Positions 1 to 11,300 of a stretch of DNA of 64,000 nt are shown here, piece by piece. Position 1 is the stretch's first letter, and each line of letters opens with the position of its first letter. The stretch comes from Echinometra lucunter (lineage: Eukaryota > Echinodermata > Echinoidea > Camarodonta > Echinometridae). The position numbers and the translations under genes were made by a program. Below the pieces are notes generated by a model that saw only the letters and a list, made by a program, of their open reading frames with translations, made no database searches and was not told the DNA's origin. Where the stretch lies: contig CM057152.1 in NCBI GenBank assembly GCA_029962745.1, forward strand, positions 23,269,176 to 23,333,175. The letters run 5' to 3'.

Positions 1-1354
1 CTAGTATACTTCAGTCTTGGAGAGGTAAAACCCAGTGAATAAGTGCCTGTTAATTTCCGTGTTTTTTATTTTTTGAATAGCAACTCGCATAAAGCATGCA
101 GAGGCAAATAGAAACAAAAAAGATTTCAAAACATGTTCATCCTGCCACATTTAAGGAGGTGTTGCAAGTAAGTTGCAAATTATCCCAAATCCCCCAAATC
201 AGTTGAAATTCATGTGATTAATATTGCAAATTTGCAATTAATCACAACGTACAGCCAATCCTGTTGCAAGAAAAAATTTCAGCTGATATTGAAATCATGC
301 GCAAGTCTTGTAATCAACTGCAACTTTACGACAATCAGTTGTAAAATTTGCAACAGATTTGCACCTCATCTTTCTTGCAACATCCCCTAAGAAAATGGTT
401 TCCTCCAGTTTGCTTACTCCTATTATACCTTCAAATAGACCTTAAAAGTTATTTGTATCTGCAAGATGAACAGGATCACACTGCATTTAGATTACTTCTA
501 AATTTCATGTTGAAGTATTGCCATCGTCATTCTTGGAAAGCTATCTCAGACTTATTAGTGGTGGACTAGAGAGGGCAGTGGACAAGCTCAAGTTACGGGA
601 CCAACAGTTTCACAGTTCATGCTAGTATAAAGGATTATAACTTTTTCATGTTTCATCTGAATGCTAGCACAAAGGATTTAGCAAATTAGTGATATCTGTA
701 CGTTACTGTTTGCTTAGATAGTATTGATGGCCTTCTTGTGAGCTTCTTTATCCCAAGTCAAGGTAGTTTATCACAGAGAGAGGTCACTGACTTCTGAGTC
801 TAGATACTGTACTAGCTAGAAAAATCCACACATTAAAACATACATGGTGGATGGTGTATGCTCAGAAATTTAGAATGTGAGGACAGTGGAAGTCGGAATC
901 TTGAGAACAAAAAAAAGCCATGATACGGAAGATCCTCAAGTTGAATATTAAACAGATGAAAGACAAAAAACAGTTTTGATCCCGGTTCAGCTATGTAAAT
1001 TCACACAGGCCTGTACATACCAATGAGAGTTCTGTGTATGTGATAAATGTACGAAGTGCTGTGATGGTTGTGCAGGGAGCAGATGGGATGCTAGGGTCCT
1101 ACCGCAGGACAAGATATTTATGCTGAAATTCAGCGGATATCATGAATGGAATATCACATGATTTTACACATGTATCTTTTTATGCAAGGCAGACAACGGG
1201 AGGCTTATTTATTCAGTTCAATGCCAATTTTCTTTTTGCAACCAGACTGTATATTAGCTTTCAGTTGGGGCAATTCCATGGTAAGGGTGTAATTCCGTTA
1301 CCAACATTTTTAGACTTTCTGTGCCTCTTTTGTAGATGCCTCCCTTCTCACCAT
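1..1354. other. Noncoding, nothing recognised
   Basis: No protein family, RNA gene or clear repeat is visible. Short ORFs here have no recognisable composition. It is probably an intron of the plus-strand gene whose last exon lies at 2541-2661. Confidence 0.4.
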
Positions 1355-1905
1355 TGAATACTGTCCCGGGGGGGGGGGGGGGGGGGGGGGGGTCACTTCC
1401 ATTGAAGAGTGGACAGCATCCGCAAGAATCGTCCTAAAAAATGCACCCTAAACGAGGATTCCAGGGCAGGCCGCTAGGACACCCTAAACATGGATTTTGT
1501 GCAGATGTCCCAGACTTGCACATCCTAAACAGGGATTTCTTCATACCCTAAATGAGGATATTCCCATTTTCGTACCTTGAGAGTGATAGTGGGGTCCATT
1601 GAAAGTTTGGAGCCGTTTTTATCTCGAGATAATTCACTGTCTCATTATGTTTTACACAGGCGTTATAGGATTTTCCGTTCAAGGGTTTCGTTACAGTCGG
1701 TCCCGCAGTTAGTGCAAATTCCATGCCTTCTTCGCATTTTAGATTATCGTGATTTAGGGGGCTTTTTTTCATTTTGGGGCGTTTTTGACACTCTATTCGC
1801 GTTCCGCGCCTACCCCTGAAAGAATACCCTTTTTCCGCGTTTTTTTTCTCGCGGATGCTGTCCACTCTTCAATGGAAGTGACCCCCCCCAGCCCGTGAAT
1901 ACTGT
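1355..1905. mobile_element. TIR element (MITE) with poly-G end and 10-bp target duplication
   Basis: Inverted termini read GGTCACTTCCATTGAAGAGT at 1391-1410 and its complement near 1861-1882, about 35 bp long, extended by a run of 25 G at 1368-1392 and a C run at 1882-1889. The direct repeat TGAATACTGT flanks the element at 1355-1364 and 1896-1905, a likely target-site duplication. The interior carries diverged copies of a CCTAAACgaGGATT word (about 1440-1560). There is no transposase ORF, so it is non-autonomous. A 9-10 bp duplication suggests a Mutator-like family (inference). Confidence 0.65.
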
Positions 1906-2540
1906 GTAAATATGCCCATTCTTTCATGAGAGCTCTTTCATTCCCCCAATTTTAGACTCTTACATTCATGATATTGTGGAATAACACCTCCGTAACGGAA
2001 TTACCAGAAAAAAGCGCCAGTTTTAAACTTCAAACATGTCTTTTAAAATCAAACATGCATAATACCAACACAGACTAAGATTTTGGAATTCTTTATTCTT
2101 TCAGCTTGTTTTTATTCAAAGATTTGGCTATTCAGGGCTATCAAAGCAATTGTTTTTACTGTAAATGTGAAGCAAGGCGACTGTTTTTCCGATGCTGAAT
2201 TGCCCGTAAATGTAAAGTGAGGTTTTGACCAAGTCTTTCACCTGTTTTGTGCACTTCCACCACCCCTCATATCTCTTTGTGACTACCATGATGTGTAATT
2301 TATGCTGGGAGATAGATTATTCACTGTTTCTGAACCTTGTTGATGGATGTATGCATGGATGTGTTTTTTTCTTTGCTCTCTTTAATTCTTTGAAAGGAAT
2401 CCCTGCAAATAAAAAAGACAAAGATGTATTGAGTTATGGGCCTACTGACATTTTGCTTTAGAATAGACCAATGGCTTTGATGATTGAATAATTCTTTTCA
2501 CACGTCTGTTTCTTTTTTATATCTTGTTTGCCTGTTCTAG

Positions 2541-2661
2541 TTCAGTACGGAGTTACATCATCAATGCGGACATGGAAGCTGTACAATTCTGGACATCCAT
2601 TCTCTTTGGCATTCTCTTCATTAGCAACTGGTCCTCAGAATCAACTGTTGTAACCACCTGA
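2541..2661 (+). CDS. C-terminal exon of an unrecognised membrane protein
   Basis: A strong acceptor (a pyrimidine-rich tract ending GTTCTAG at 2540) is followed by an open frame of 39 codons ending in TGA at 2659-2661. The first base completes a codon from an upstream exon. The peptide ends in a hydrophobic stretch (AVQFWTSILFGILFISNW) and a short polar tail, as in a single-pass or multi-pass membrane protein C-terminus. I do not recognise the family. No matching upstream exon was found in the window, so the rest of the gene probably lies left of position 1. Confidence 0.4.
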
Positions 2662-5642
2662 AACTGTTGCCTTGGTCATCTATCAACAAACTCAGACCAT
2701 TACCATGACTTGCTGTAAAAGAGCACCAAAATTACCAGGGGAGGTTTGGAGCTTAGAGTTAGCCTTGGAGCTATTGGCTTCAAGGTGATAATTAAACCAT
2801 TCTTGTTCCCATTATAGGTGCATTAATGAGACCCAGGGGTGGTGGGTCATAGTACTGTGGTCATCAGTCTTCATTGTCTTATTCCAGCTAGAACCCTGGG
2901 AATTCTTTACAAGAGAATTTCAGGGATGTAAACAGAGATTTTTTTTTCTCATTAATTAGTTATTTTAATGCCATTATATGGTTTCAGTCATATTGTAACC
3001 ATCAAGGGATTCTTTACCATAGAATGTCAGGGTTGTGATGGAATATGTTTTTCTTTTTAATTACTATTCTTACTCCATTTCATGGTTCTCGCCAGTACAT
3101 AACACCCATGGTTCCAATACCATGCGTAAAGGGTTTCAGACAAGGAAGAACCATATGTGAAATTGCTGCACCATGCGTGGTAACAAGGGTAAAAAAATAT
3201 TGGAGTATATATTCCTAACAATAATGATAAATGTCACAGATTGTTTTGCTTTTTGGCAATGTATTTATACTTTTATGCCATTAGTAGACAACTCCTGCTT
3301 ACCAAGAAGCATTTTTCATCCTTTTACTATATCATATACTGCCGCCACACCTAACTTTAGGTGTCATTCCGTAAAACTTCCGAAACTTCCACGCTTTGCG
3401 CAGAGTGGGGACCGTGTGTGGATTTTTTTCTAGTGAGAACCCTGCGAGTCCATTTGTTGGAATCAAAGCCTAATCCTGGGGATTCCTACCATCAGGGTTG
3501 GTATGACAAAAAGATTTTGCATCATTACAATTTTTCTACAAACCTTTGCCGCCCCTCCCCCATCATGCCAGGAGTCTATTAAACCCTGGGCATTTACAGT
3601 CAGGTTAAAAGTTATTACTACAAGACTTTTCGTTTCTTTTTATTTTAGAGATTATGTGATGAAAGAAAGGTTATATTGGAAAGGTTTATTTAGCTATATT
3701 CAATTGTACAAATACTGATGAAATCCCCTTTCCTTCATAAATAGAAATCATATTCTTAGACTATATTGAGTTTTATACAGCATTACTGCATATCTTATTA
3801 TGTCATTATTACACTATGAACATGGCGGACAAAGAAAGCGGACAAAATAAACAACCTCTCATTCTACCCTTCACAATGGTTCTGGTAGTCAAAAGAACAT
3901 CCTTCACAGCTATTATGTTTAATCATGTAGTTCCAGGTGAATATGCATGTGACACCTGTTCCACATATTTTAGACAATAGCAGTGAAGGGATGTTCTTTT
4001 GACTACCAGAACCATTGTGAAGGGTAGAATGAAGGGTTGTTTATTTTGTCCACTTTCTTTGTCCGTCATGTTCATAGTGTTACCAGCTGTACTACTACTA
4101 CTGCTGATACAGCTTGAGAATGATGAAGATATATTTTTTTTAACAAATAGTATGTGTACCATAATCTTAGTAATGATAAATTTGTTGCTACACTATTGTA
4201 ACACCAACACACTGTGTATACCTGCATGTATATGTAAATAATATCACATAGGGTTTAAGTGCAAGGAATCCTTGTCAGTAAATCAACGATTGTCATTGAT
4301 GAAACATTGAGGCCGACCTAAATACACAGATTGTGTTATTAGCCTTTCTTAGTAAGGCATTCTTAACAGACATCTTTCAATGGCATTATATGTTAAACTA
4401 GTTTGATTCTTTGTACATTTCACATATTATTCTAACTTGTGCACCTTTTCTAGGCAGGAAAGGTTATGTACGATTTGCTGACGCAACAGTTATTTCAGAG
4501 ATTGTTTACCACATGCAGTAATGTATTTGAATAAGTGCCAAATAATCATATGTGGCCATATGGATGTATTAGATCTGTTATACTGTAGTTCTAGAGTCAT
4601 TACTGAAATATACTGGTTTTAATTTTGTGTGCAATTTTTATGCTCTAATACTCGAATAATTATGTGCATGCCATGTGAATTGAAATCAAACCATTGTTGT
4701 TTGTACATAGTGATACTGTTTTGTTTTTTTTTGTTTTTTTTATAATAGAGGATACCATAATGAAACTTGGTTTATGTGAACATATGCTTTGAAGCTGTTT
4801 ATCATGATTCAATATTAAAGGCTGTATATTTTAGTACATGTAATTTGTGGAATCCTATTGTGTTCAAGATTGCCATCTATTGTTTTACATGTATTGAGCT
4901 GTACAAAATTGCATTGTTCTCTGAATATAGAATATGACTTTGAAGATAACAGAGCTGCAAATGATATCCACATTCTATGCATATGCACATTTGTAATTGT
5001 AATTTTTCTCTCTCTTTTGAAAAATTGAAAGTGCCTTTGATCTGCAAGCAGGACTCCAAGTATAAAGAAGTCACAGTGGTTCCTCACTGCGGACAAAAAT
5101 TTGGTGGTTTAAAATCTATCATTAAATACGTTTTCTTTCTTCCTGTTTTTAATTTTAAAAATTGCATAAGACTCCTTCCTTGAGTTCTCCCTTTCTTCCC
5201 CAACTTGCAAGTTGCAACACACACAAATGTTGGTCTCAAAAGTGGCCACATTTTTATTTCCTGCATCTACACTTATTCATACTCCCATTTTCTTAAATAC
5301 AGTACATTATGACATATTTCAAGCTCTGAAATAAGTGTATGTGTCCCACGTACGCATCGGGCAAGGTTCAGGTTTTCTGTTGTTCCAAATGTTATAGATG
5401 TACGTCTGTACAACACTTCTACAGTGAGGTGATAGAATGTGGAGGTGGGGGGGGGGGAGGGGCAACTGAATTAATCATAAATCTTGCTATAAGAAGACAT
5501 CGGTATGAGATGAATTTCCTTTTCTTGTGTTGCTGTTCATTACAAACTTGGTTTGTAATTTCTTTTAAACTTTGTATTTTCCTTCTGATATTTGGTTCAC
5601 TTTGGTTTGTACACTTGTACACCTGACAGATTTATCAATAAA
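2662..5642 (+). other. Probable long 3' UTR or intergenic DNA
   Basis: No coding exon is seen. If the exon at 2541-2661 is real, this holds its 3' UTR. A polyadenylation-type AATAAA lies at 5637-5642. A G-rich run is present at about 5446-5456. A palindromic repeat interrupts it at 3812-4079. Confidence 0.3.
3809..4082. repeat. Near-perfect inverted repeat (snapback MITE)
   Basis: The left arm from about 3812 to 3918 is matched in reverse complement by about 3976 to 4079, with a loop of about 57 bp. Outer ends read CACTATGAACATG and CATGTTCATAGTG. Both sides are flanked by TTA, which would fit a 3-bp duplication of PIF/Harbinger type (inference). Confidence 0.65.
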
Positions 5643-5891
5643 TTCAATTCATGTTTAAAACATTCATTTCATATCAGCACCAATGAGAGAGATGTCCTCA
5701 AAATCTATGCCATCAAATTATTATGCAATGTTATGTGTGAGCAAAAGAGTGTTGCACCAAGTAGTCAAATACACTTCAAAGAAAGTTAGAACTGTAATCC
5801 TTTCACATTTATTTGCATACCATTTAATCTATACATTTTACTTTTTTTTAAAAAAGCTGCCAGAAGTGAGTTACATATGAAATACTAATTA

Positions 5892-6300
5892 TTAAGCTGC
5901 CGCACACTATACGATCCAACTGCGACCCGATTTTCGAACAAATGGCATTCAGCATCAAATATAAAAGCTTAAATAAGTAAAATTACATTATTTGAAGTTC
6001 AGAATAATGATAGGAATACTAAAATCAAAATTTTGGTTAACTGCAAGCCTTGTGGTTGGGGTAAAGGCCAAATCGGCTTCAAATCCTAGCCCATCACAAG
6101 ATTGCTATGATGTCACTATGATTCAGAATTGAATTTGCTTTTATTCCTACAGGGAGGCTCGCAATAGCCTGCAATTTCAATTTTTGTATTCATACGACTA
6201 TTCAAAACTTTGATCATGCAGATTTCACATTTCCAATGCTAAAACAATTTTTTCCAAAATCGGATTGCAGATGGATCGTATAGCGTGCAGCGGGCTTTAA
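5892..6300. mobile_element. TTAA-flanked MITE with about 40-bp TIRs
   Basis: The left end, with CACTATACGATCC near 5904-5916, is mirrored by GGATCGTATAGCGTGCAG near 6273-6290. TTAA stands immediately outside both ends (5892-5895 and 6297-6300). There is no coding capacity. TTAA target duplication is typical of piggyBac and Kolobok families. Confidence 0.65.
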
Positions 6301-6967
6301 AGTAATTTTCTGTAACACTGCTGGATAATGATATTTGAATTACTCAATAAAGGAATCACTGCAAGAAGTACCAAGACAATCTCCTGTTTTCTTTCATAGT
6401 GTTACTCCCAGCAACACTCAAGTATTGTCAGAGACCAAAAGCAGATAACAACTAGTGAGTACTACCCTCCCTTACTGAGGAGAATACTGCAGCATGGGGG
6501 TTAATATTTATATCTTGTAACATTTATAAATGAAATGAAGCTTGGAGGAATAAAAAATTGTCAAGTTTCATGCAAAGTAATCATCAGTACAATTCAAAGA
6601 AGGAATTTTACATTATCTAACGCATTCAAAATGCACGATGTTGATATACAATCACAATAATTCTACAAAAATTTCAATCATTTGAAGAAATGTGTCATTT
6701 GGTGTTCATTATTTTTCTTCTTCTAAACCATAATTTGAATTGAATTTCGCATCATAGCCCCAAAATACAAGTGAAATAGTACTTTAGCAATAATAAAATA
6801 TCAAAATCCATATGACCATTGTTTATACTGCTCACTTGAATTAGTATACCCTACAACAAATGTGCATTTGAATCATGGTTCGAGTGCATCTTGTCAGCTT
6901 CAGCTACAAATCTGCCCACCAACTGGTCAAATAGTGGTTTGGTTTTCACTTCAAATTAGCATGGGCT

Positions 6968-7660
6968 CATTGGGTGATTTCAAGTTTGGTGTTGGAGGCT
7001 GGTGTTGGTGTTGTGAGAACACCAACACCAGCCTCAACACCAAACTTGAAATCAGGCTGGTGTTGGGGTTGACCTCGCAAAATTTGACGTATTTCTGGTA
7101 GTCTGTGTTGTCCGCTGGTGTTGAATGTCGTCTGCTGAACCGAGTATCACGGTTCTTGTTGATGATTTACATGCAATTTCCCCATTCACCAACACCAGCC
7201 CCTAGGGATCGGGAAATTCATGATTTCAAGTACGGTGTTGGTGTTGGTGTTGTAATCGTACATGTTATTGCTGCTTGTCCCTCGCGCAGCAGCGGCACTC
7301 TTTGCTACGGCCACTCGTCACATGTTGGTGGTTAAACCCATTTTGCAATCAAAACAACTTGGTATAATCAAAACCATATATTTCCCATGGAAGAGTAATA
7401 TTTTTCCCCTTGGATTCTTCAAATGATTATGCAATTCGAATCCAATAAGATGTAGATTTAATAGAAATTCTGAGGGAAAATGATTTCATCGTCGAGATCT
7501 TTCGCTATAGCGTATGACGTCACCCGGTGTTGAGCTATCGATAAGGTGATCGGTATCGTCCCTCTAAACTGACCGTCGGTGTTGGAGCTCGGTTCAGGAG
7601 CCTTTCCACGCTCTCAACACCAACACCAACACCGCACACCGAACTTGAAATCACCCATTG
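6968..7660. mobile_element. Fold-back element with GGTGTTG-rich inverted ends
   Basis: The element runs from GGTGATTTCAAGTTTGGTG at 6973 to its complement ending at 7655. It is flanked by the 5-bp direct repeat CATTG (6968-6972 and 7656-7660). The ends contain tandem GGTGTT units. A second, internal inverted copy of the end lies at about 7017-7060, so the left end is itself a palindrome; another GGTGTT array lies at about 7230-7252. No ORF is credible. Confidence 0.65.
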
Positions 7661-8392
7661 TGGTGAGGCCTATTTTGTCAGATTAGTGGGCCAATGAATA
7701 TTTTGAAAATGGAAATGGAAACTTTACAGTCCATTAAAAAGTGGTCCAAAATCAAATCCCTACATCTACCAAAGCCAAACTTATCCTGGAGTATATGTTT
7801 GGAGAATCCTTATCAGGCTTCTTGGTACTACAAAAAAAAAAAAAAATCAAGCCCATGTTGTTAAGAAGAGACATTTTCATATAATATTCATAACAAACCA
7901 TCTCCTCAATGCTATAGGTCTAAGAAATTATATTTGATAATCATGAAAACTGGAATTTTAACATCTTATAAAGATAAAGGCATTAAATAAAAATATTTTC
8001 AAAATGCATGTAAATATAGAAAATACTGAGAACACAGAATACAACAGAATTAGGCATAGTACAAAAATGATGAAAATACAAAAGTTGGTAATGTTGAAGC
8101 CATATTACCATGGGGATGTATACTGGCATAAAATCCAATCTGATATTAATACAACATCAACAAAAAATCCTATCTGTGTATTTAAAGTACAGATATTATG
8201 TGTTTAATACATTAGCTGTGCAAATGGGGAAATGGAGTTAAAAAAAAGAATAATCTGAAGTGGCTATGTTGAGGTAACGGAGTACATCTCAGAATATCAC
8301 TGTCACACAGTGAGGTGACAAACAGGCAATGTTCACATTAGTAACATGATGACAAGACAGATGTGTTCACACTATAGTAGAGTTCTTTAGTT
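7661..8392. other. Noncoding, probably TIMM50 3' UTR and downstream DNA
   Basis: No gene is recognised. The side adjoining 8393 must hold the 3' UTR of the minus-strand TIMM50 gene. An A-run lies at about 7831-7845. Confidence 0.3.
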
Positions 8393-11300
8393 TCATCTTC
8401 TGCCCAGCAATCCCCTAGTCCAGCCTCCTACTAGCGATGACCCACCTTTCTCTTTGGCCTCTGCTTGTCTCTTAGCTTCTTCCTCTTGCTCTCTCTGCAA
8501 CATCAAATGAATACAAAAACTACATTGAAATCATTTATCTTTTTTTCAATATAAGGCAAATACTGTCACAGAACAAAAATTATGTAAAAAGTAAATTTAG
8601 TTAAAATGAGATATAAAATATTATATACCTTATTATAAGATTCTAAGCCTCTGATTGGTCAAAGAGGCAGTCATTGAAACCACTAGCTGACTGCCGGGCA
8701 TAATACAATACCGTGTACAATACATAAGTACATGGTTTGTTACGCGCTAGCTCTAGAGAAGTAGGCCGGGTAAGATGCGCCTAAGTATCTTGCTCCTAAA
8801 GACTGTACTATGCCCCTCGACTTTGTCTCGGGACATAGTACAGTTCGAGATCACCTTGGGCTATAGTTCCAACCATGCCCCTCAAAGCAGTCAATATTTG
8901 TATACCAACACTGATTTATGGCAATAACTATGCTTTCTCCTCTATTACCTTACAAGCTACTCCTCTCTGGTTGATTATTTTTTTCAAATAAGAGCAGAAG
9001 TCTTGAGGTTTCATTCTAAACTCATTAGGTTTACACACCAGCTGCTGGAATTCATTAGATTTTGCTCATGCCAGACCAGCCCTGTGGAATATACTACCAG
9101 AGGAGCTAAAGAACATTTTGACATCCTTTAAGGGCAACCTTACATTACACTTGTTCAATTGCAGGTTCCGAAGACAGACACTTTTTTCATTTGTTCAAAC
9201 ATTCTTTTGTTATGTCTGTATTTTTCTGTTTTTAAGCACCTTGAGCATCTAATCAAACTGGAAAATGACGCTATAGAAATGGTATGTATTATTATTATTA
9301 TTATTAATATCAAATCAGCTGTTTTCTATGAAAACTCATTATGCCACCGTATCCTCTCAATATTCCTCCACACTCTCTGAGGATGGGCTTCCTTCTTCTC
9401 AAATCTAAACATAAACCAACCTCCTTAACAGCAGTAGTTACCTACATGAAAGACTACCAATACTTATGCTGCTATTGCAAAATTCTCCTCTTTCTAAAAA
9501 AAAAAAAATAACCTTATGCTCAAACACAAGACTTTCACAACAAAAATGCATTTATATTTTTGCTTAGCCCATTTACAGTTTTGGAAGCAAAAAGAGAATT
9601 GGCATGAAACTGATTAAGTATAGTCTCACATTGTCTGCCTTGCATAAAAAGATACATGTGTGAGATCATGTTATATTCCAATTTACAATGGTTGGTGAAT
9701 TTTAGTGTAAGTGCTTGAAAGGAACAAAATAGAATGGATATACTCTGCCCTACACTATGACCCCTGCACACCAATGGCTCCTTGCACAACAGTCACAGTG
9801 CTTCATTGTGTTTGTCGCACAAAAAAATTCCTGTTGGTTTTTTTGTGTGTGCAGGCACTGTGTGATGCAGCGTTGACATGGTTTTGGGGGACCCGAAAGT
9901 TTTGACATTTTGATAGTAAAATACACCCACACAAATTAATTTTTATGTTAATATCCTTCACATCATAATAGTTTTAGGATGCAATCTTTCATATTATCTC
10001 ATCTGGTAATAATTCAAATAGTGAAAACTACTTTTTTTAGATTTCCCAAATCTATACAGTTTTTTTCAAGTACTGATCAACTGACCTGTAATCTAGCCTG
10101 GTTAATCCTGAATGCTTCCATTGGGTCATCAAACTGTTGGTAGAATTCCAGCACTGTCCTTACATCTTCTACACCACTGGCAGCAATTGCTGTGGAGGAA
10201 AGAAGGTGGGGGGGGGGGGGGGGGAGGGAGGGGGGCAATGAAGTCATTATATTGTGGTTGGGTCTGACATACAACAATACTATGCCTATGAAAGAAAACA
10301 ATGATTTGAGCAATTCAAAAGTTTATTAGAAACAAGACAGCTAAGAAAATTAGAGTGAAATAATTTTCTATATGACCATACATTACAAAAATTCAAAATT
10401 CCTGTCAAGGATGACTGCAGCAGTGAGGATGAAGTGAAACTGAAGGTCTTCTTTTACATTATTTACATTACAGGTTGAGAATCAACAGCTCATTGTTCTT
10501 ATTCTTCACACAGACCTTTGGTTCCACTGTGTAATGTGTGTGGCAATTATGAGACAAATTTGTACTTTCTTTAGTGCTGCTCACCCACAGCCAAAAAGTG
10601 AAATTTTGCAAACAAACGCCAATAAAAATGCAGCTGACTTGCAAAATCTTGTAAGCCTGAGGTTGGCCAAACTGGACTTTGATCGCTTGGTTTGTATGTT
10701 TCAAACTGGTGTTTCTAAGTACTTTTAAATTCATGAGAGCTGAAAATCTCATTATGGAAATCAGATTTGAGTCATCTTTCAAAATCCGTAGTATGTGCTG
10801 AAATATAAAAGGTGGTGTGGTTTGTCCTTAGGCAATACATCAATCTGAATTTGCCACTCTCAATCCAGGTGTAGGAAGTTGGTACCTGTTAAGGCTTGTT
10901 CAGATATGATGCAGCTACCCCCCCCCCCCTTTCCCCGTTGTTTTTTTTTTTGTGGGGGCAAGTGAATGGGATATGAGGCAGCAAAAAACAACAACAAACA
11001 AACAAAAAACAAAAAAACAGAGACAAGCGGCATATTTTTTGCCTCCTGGGTGTAGAAAGCCCTGTGCAACTTTTGACAAAAAACTCTTTTTATATTTAGA
11101 TGTTGACGCGTTAATGCACGTTCATTAAAATAAGTGGCATGGTTTGCCATGCCATATCTGAACACTACACAAATCCACAGGGGTCGGTCGCTGGGGGTTT
11201 GTCGCTTCATATCTGAACAAGCCCTTAGGATTTATCTCCCTTGAATGCATTAAGCACTACAGTTGCTCAAGCTAAAGCTGGGGTAATATTAATCTAAAAG

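Noticed and set aside
1..24. Partial exon at the window start before GTAAAA
   Set aside because: The open stretch is eight codons and its phase does not fit the exon at 2541. It cannot be distinguished from chance.
80..170. Exon-like segment between an acceptor and GTAAGT
   Set aside because: All three frames contain a stop before the donor.
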